Origin: Rhytidiadelphus loreus
Lineage: Eukaryota > Streptophyta > Bryopsida > Hypnales > Hylocomiaceae
Direction: 5' to 3'
Length of the DNA: 64,000 nucleotides
Assembly: GCA_947034895.1 (NCBI GenBank)
Contig: OX344762.1
Location: forward strand, 51,997,087 to 52,061,086
Part shown: positions 62,059-64,000 of the stretch, piece by piece
Layout: each line of letters begins with the position of its first letter
Numbering within the stretch: position 1 is the first letter of the stretch
Notes under the pieces: model-generated
Databases searched by the model: none
What the model was told of the DNA's origin: nothing
Seen by the model: only the letters and a program-made list of their open reading frames with translations
Made by a program: the position numbers and the translations under genes

Positions 62059-63797
62059 ATGATACCTGCTAGACTACCCTTGTCAGATAGTTGCAGGCAA
62101 CAACTCCGAGATGATCGACTTTGGGCGAGGGAGGTGCAACGGGCTGCACAACATAACGTCAGTAGAGTGCACTGCCCATGCACAAACTATAAGGGCCGAA
62201 AAAGACTTTTCATTCGAAATGTAAGGGATCACCTCATCCGCTATGGCAGGGATCCACCATCGCATAGGTGGACGGGAGAAGGCACCGTGGATTCTTCCGA
62301 CGAAGAGTGGGAAGAGGACTTTTGGAAAGATCCAACAAACACTCACAACAACGTTGATGCCACAGTGGATGTGCGTGGCATGGTCGAGCAGGCAGCAGTA
62401 GCCGTGGATGAGCCTCCTTCTACAGAGGAACGTTTGCAGGAAGAGGTGTTGGCAACGTTCGCAGCGGCTGACTCCATCTACGAACAATGCTGGGAAGCAG
62501 CTCCTGAAGAGGCTGGCGAAAGTGAGGACTGTGCGGATGAACTGCATCCGGCGTCAGAGGAGGGGGCGATCTTCGATCGAAGTGCATTGGAGGAGTCCAT
62601 GCAGGTTCTCTACAACGGTGCACGTTCCAACAAACTGGCCACAACAGTGTTGCTCATGAACCTGTGCACGGTGTGAGCAACACTTGCGCCAACGAGCTCT
62701 TCAGCATTTTGAGTAAGCATGTGCTACCAGAGAAGAATGCCTTACCGCAAACATACCATACGGCGAAGTCCTTGACTGAGAAATTAGGCCTATCATACAA
62801 CACAATCCACGCTTGTGAGAGAGGGTGCATCCTCTTCTGAGGCGAACACAAAGATGCACTGCGTTGCCCCAAGTGTGGTGGGAAGCGATACAAGGATGAG
62901 AATCGGAAGGCCTTCCCCGTAAAGGTTCTCCGTCATTTTCCTATAATTCCCCGCCTACAACGAATGTTCAGGAGTCCTGCTCTTGCAAAGCTCATGGTGT
63001 GGCATCATGAGAATTGCAGCAACCAGGAGGGAGGTGACAACCTTGTCCGACATCCGTGCAACTCAAAAGCATGGCATCACTTCCATGACAAAGTGGATTC
63101 AACTTTTGCTAGTGATCCACGTCATGCGCACTTTGCTTTGGCCGCAGACGGGGTGAATCCCTTCAAACAAAACCGTTCATCGTGGTCAACGTGGCCGGTG
63201 CTTCTCTTGAACTACAATGTGCCTCCTTGGCTTTGCACGAAGAAATTTTTTGTGCTCCTAACACTTCTAATTCCCGGGAAGGAGTCGGTTACGGCCGATG
63301 TATTTGATGTTTATTTAGAGCCCCTTGTCAAGGAGTTGCTGGAGCTCTGGTCGGGAGTTACTGCATACGACATGACAAAGGATGCCGGGAGTCAAGCTTT
63401 CCAACTACGCGCCATGTTACTGTGGACAATCCACGACTTTCTAGGCTACGGGACAGTGGGAGGATTCTGTCACCAGGGTTACGTAGCTTGTCCATGGTGC
63501 GGTGCAAACCTTGGCGCTGAGCATTCGGTAGAATTGGGCAAGCAAACTTACAGTGGGACTCGTCGGTGGTTACCTGATGCGCATCCGTTCAGGTCTGCAG
63601 AAATGCAGGATCACTTCAATGGCGCTACGGAAATGCGGGCTAAACCAAGGGCAGTGACAGTGGAGGAACAACTAGCGCATGCGGTAGAATTTGAGGCGTG
63701 GAAGGCGAATGGAAGTAGAGACGGTGCTGTAAGGGACCCCTCCAAAGTGCATGGCGTCAAGCGTGTCAGCATTCTCTTTAGGTTGCCATATTGGAAG
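62059..63797 (+). pseudogene. tnp2: CACTA tnp2 transposase of the second element, first exon, frameshift and TGA
   Basis: ATG at 62059 (MIPARLPLSDSCRQQL) leads to a CPCTNYKGRKRLFI N-terminal segment, parallel to CPCRDCHGGRRKS in the other copy. An acidic linker and LLMNLCTV follow, where the frame slips by a small deletion near 62670. The continuing frame GVSNTCANELFSIL has a TGA at 62838 after GCILF. From 62877 onward it is intact: CPKCGGKRY, RLQRMFRSPALAKLM, ALAADGVNPFKQNRSSW, the Transposase_21 core, and CPWCGANLG. The exon ends LPYWK at 63797 with a GTGAGC donor; the rest lies beyond the window. It confirms which residues were lost at the two TAG codons of the first copy. Confidence 0.85.
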
Positions 63798-64000
63798 GTG
63801 AGCTTCTTGCCTCCCATTAATAATTTGTTGTATTTGATCATTTGCGACTGTGGTATGACTGCGGTATGACTTCATAGCGACAGGGAGGTCACTCTGTAGT
63901 GGCGGGCAAGTAGCTAGTGATGAAGTCGATTTGTCATTTTGTATGCAGAGGCTTTTTGGTCCGTAGTATATTTTTGCAAGTTTGACTGTGTATTGTGAAT
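63798..64000. other. Start of the first tnp2 intron, second element
   Basis: Intronic sequence containing GGTATGACTGCGGTATGACTT repeats, again the motif type of the element's ends. Confidence 0.5.

Larger units (their letters stand above)
53467..64000. mobile_element. Second CACTA element (left part; right end outside window)
   Basis: It starts CACTACAAGAAAGTGGC at 53467 after TAT. Subterminal sequence holds ATGACTG, GACTTCCGGAAGTCAT and two copies of AGTTGTGACCAAGTCGTG. Genes follow the same divergent plan as in the 26-kb element: minus-strand genes at 55258-60201 and a plus-strand tnp2 from 62059 onward. Both sides carry frameshifts or stops. Base composition of its genes is clearly more GC-rich than the surroundings. 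Confidence 0.8.

Overview
The window looks like repeat-dense nuclear DNA of a land plant. It is AT-rich, has plant-style split genes (GTAAGT-like donors, T-rich tracts before AG acceptors), and is dominated by DNA transposons with plant CACTA-type termini (CACTA.AAGAAA). The ParB/methyltransferase-like and FCP1-like proteins carried by elements made me think of a seed-free plant, but the sequence does not prove that. I found no intact host housekeeping gene, no tRNA or rRNA gene and no CRISPR array. Almost everything recognisable is a transposon, a transposon gene or a broken gene. Exon borders were worked out by hand from frame and GT/AG consistency.

Layout. 1-3965: two right-hand ends of CACTA-type elements (at 1053 and 3965), a remnant of a CACTA transposase gene and a piggyBac-like TTAA-flanked miniature element. 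4331-7692 and 50755-52160: two halves of one decayed ParB-methyltransferase-like gene (gene 2). They are separated by a 43-kb insertion, 7708-50754, flanked by an imperfect 15-bp duplication and bounded by inverted GAGCG/GGATGAA minisatellite arrays. Inside that insertion lie a minus-strand SWIM-finger, Mutator-like transposase pseudogene (9262-12981) and a plus-strand second ParB-methyltransferase-like gene (gene 1, 14556-47309).

Gene 1 is itself interrupted, inside an exon and at a codon boundary, by a 26,177-bp CACTA element (16951-43127) with matching terminal inverted repeats and a 3-bp duplication ACC. That element carries a divergent gene pair: a Ptta/En/Spm-like (Transposase_24) gene on the minus strand (25619-30249) and a tnp2 transposase on the plus strand (33769-38270), with a small extra ORF between them. 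Later insertions sit in it: two related Mutator-like MITEs, a TA-flanked MITE and a long (TA)n tract. A 192-bp foldback CACTA MITE lies just downstream of gene 1.

From 53467 to the end of the window a second CACTA element starts. It has the same divergent layout (minus-strand Transposase_24-like gene, plus-strand tnp2), and its minus-strand side also encodes a degenerate FCP1/NIF-type HAD domain. Its right end is outside the window.

The most unusual signal is the coupling of each ParB-methyltransferase-like gene to its own set of short palindromes clustered in introns and upstream DNA: TCTCGGTACCGAGA for gene 1, and a TATC.TCRA.TCGA.GATA type for gene 2. This resembles a parS-like site arrangement, but binding is inference. 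A second signal is that premature stops in several of these genes are exclusively TAG.
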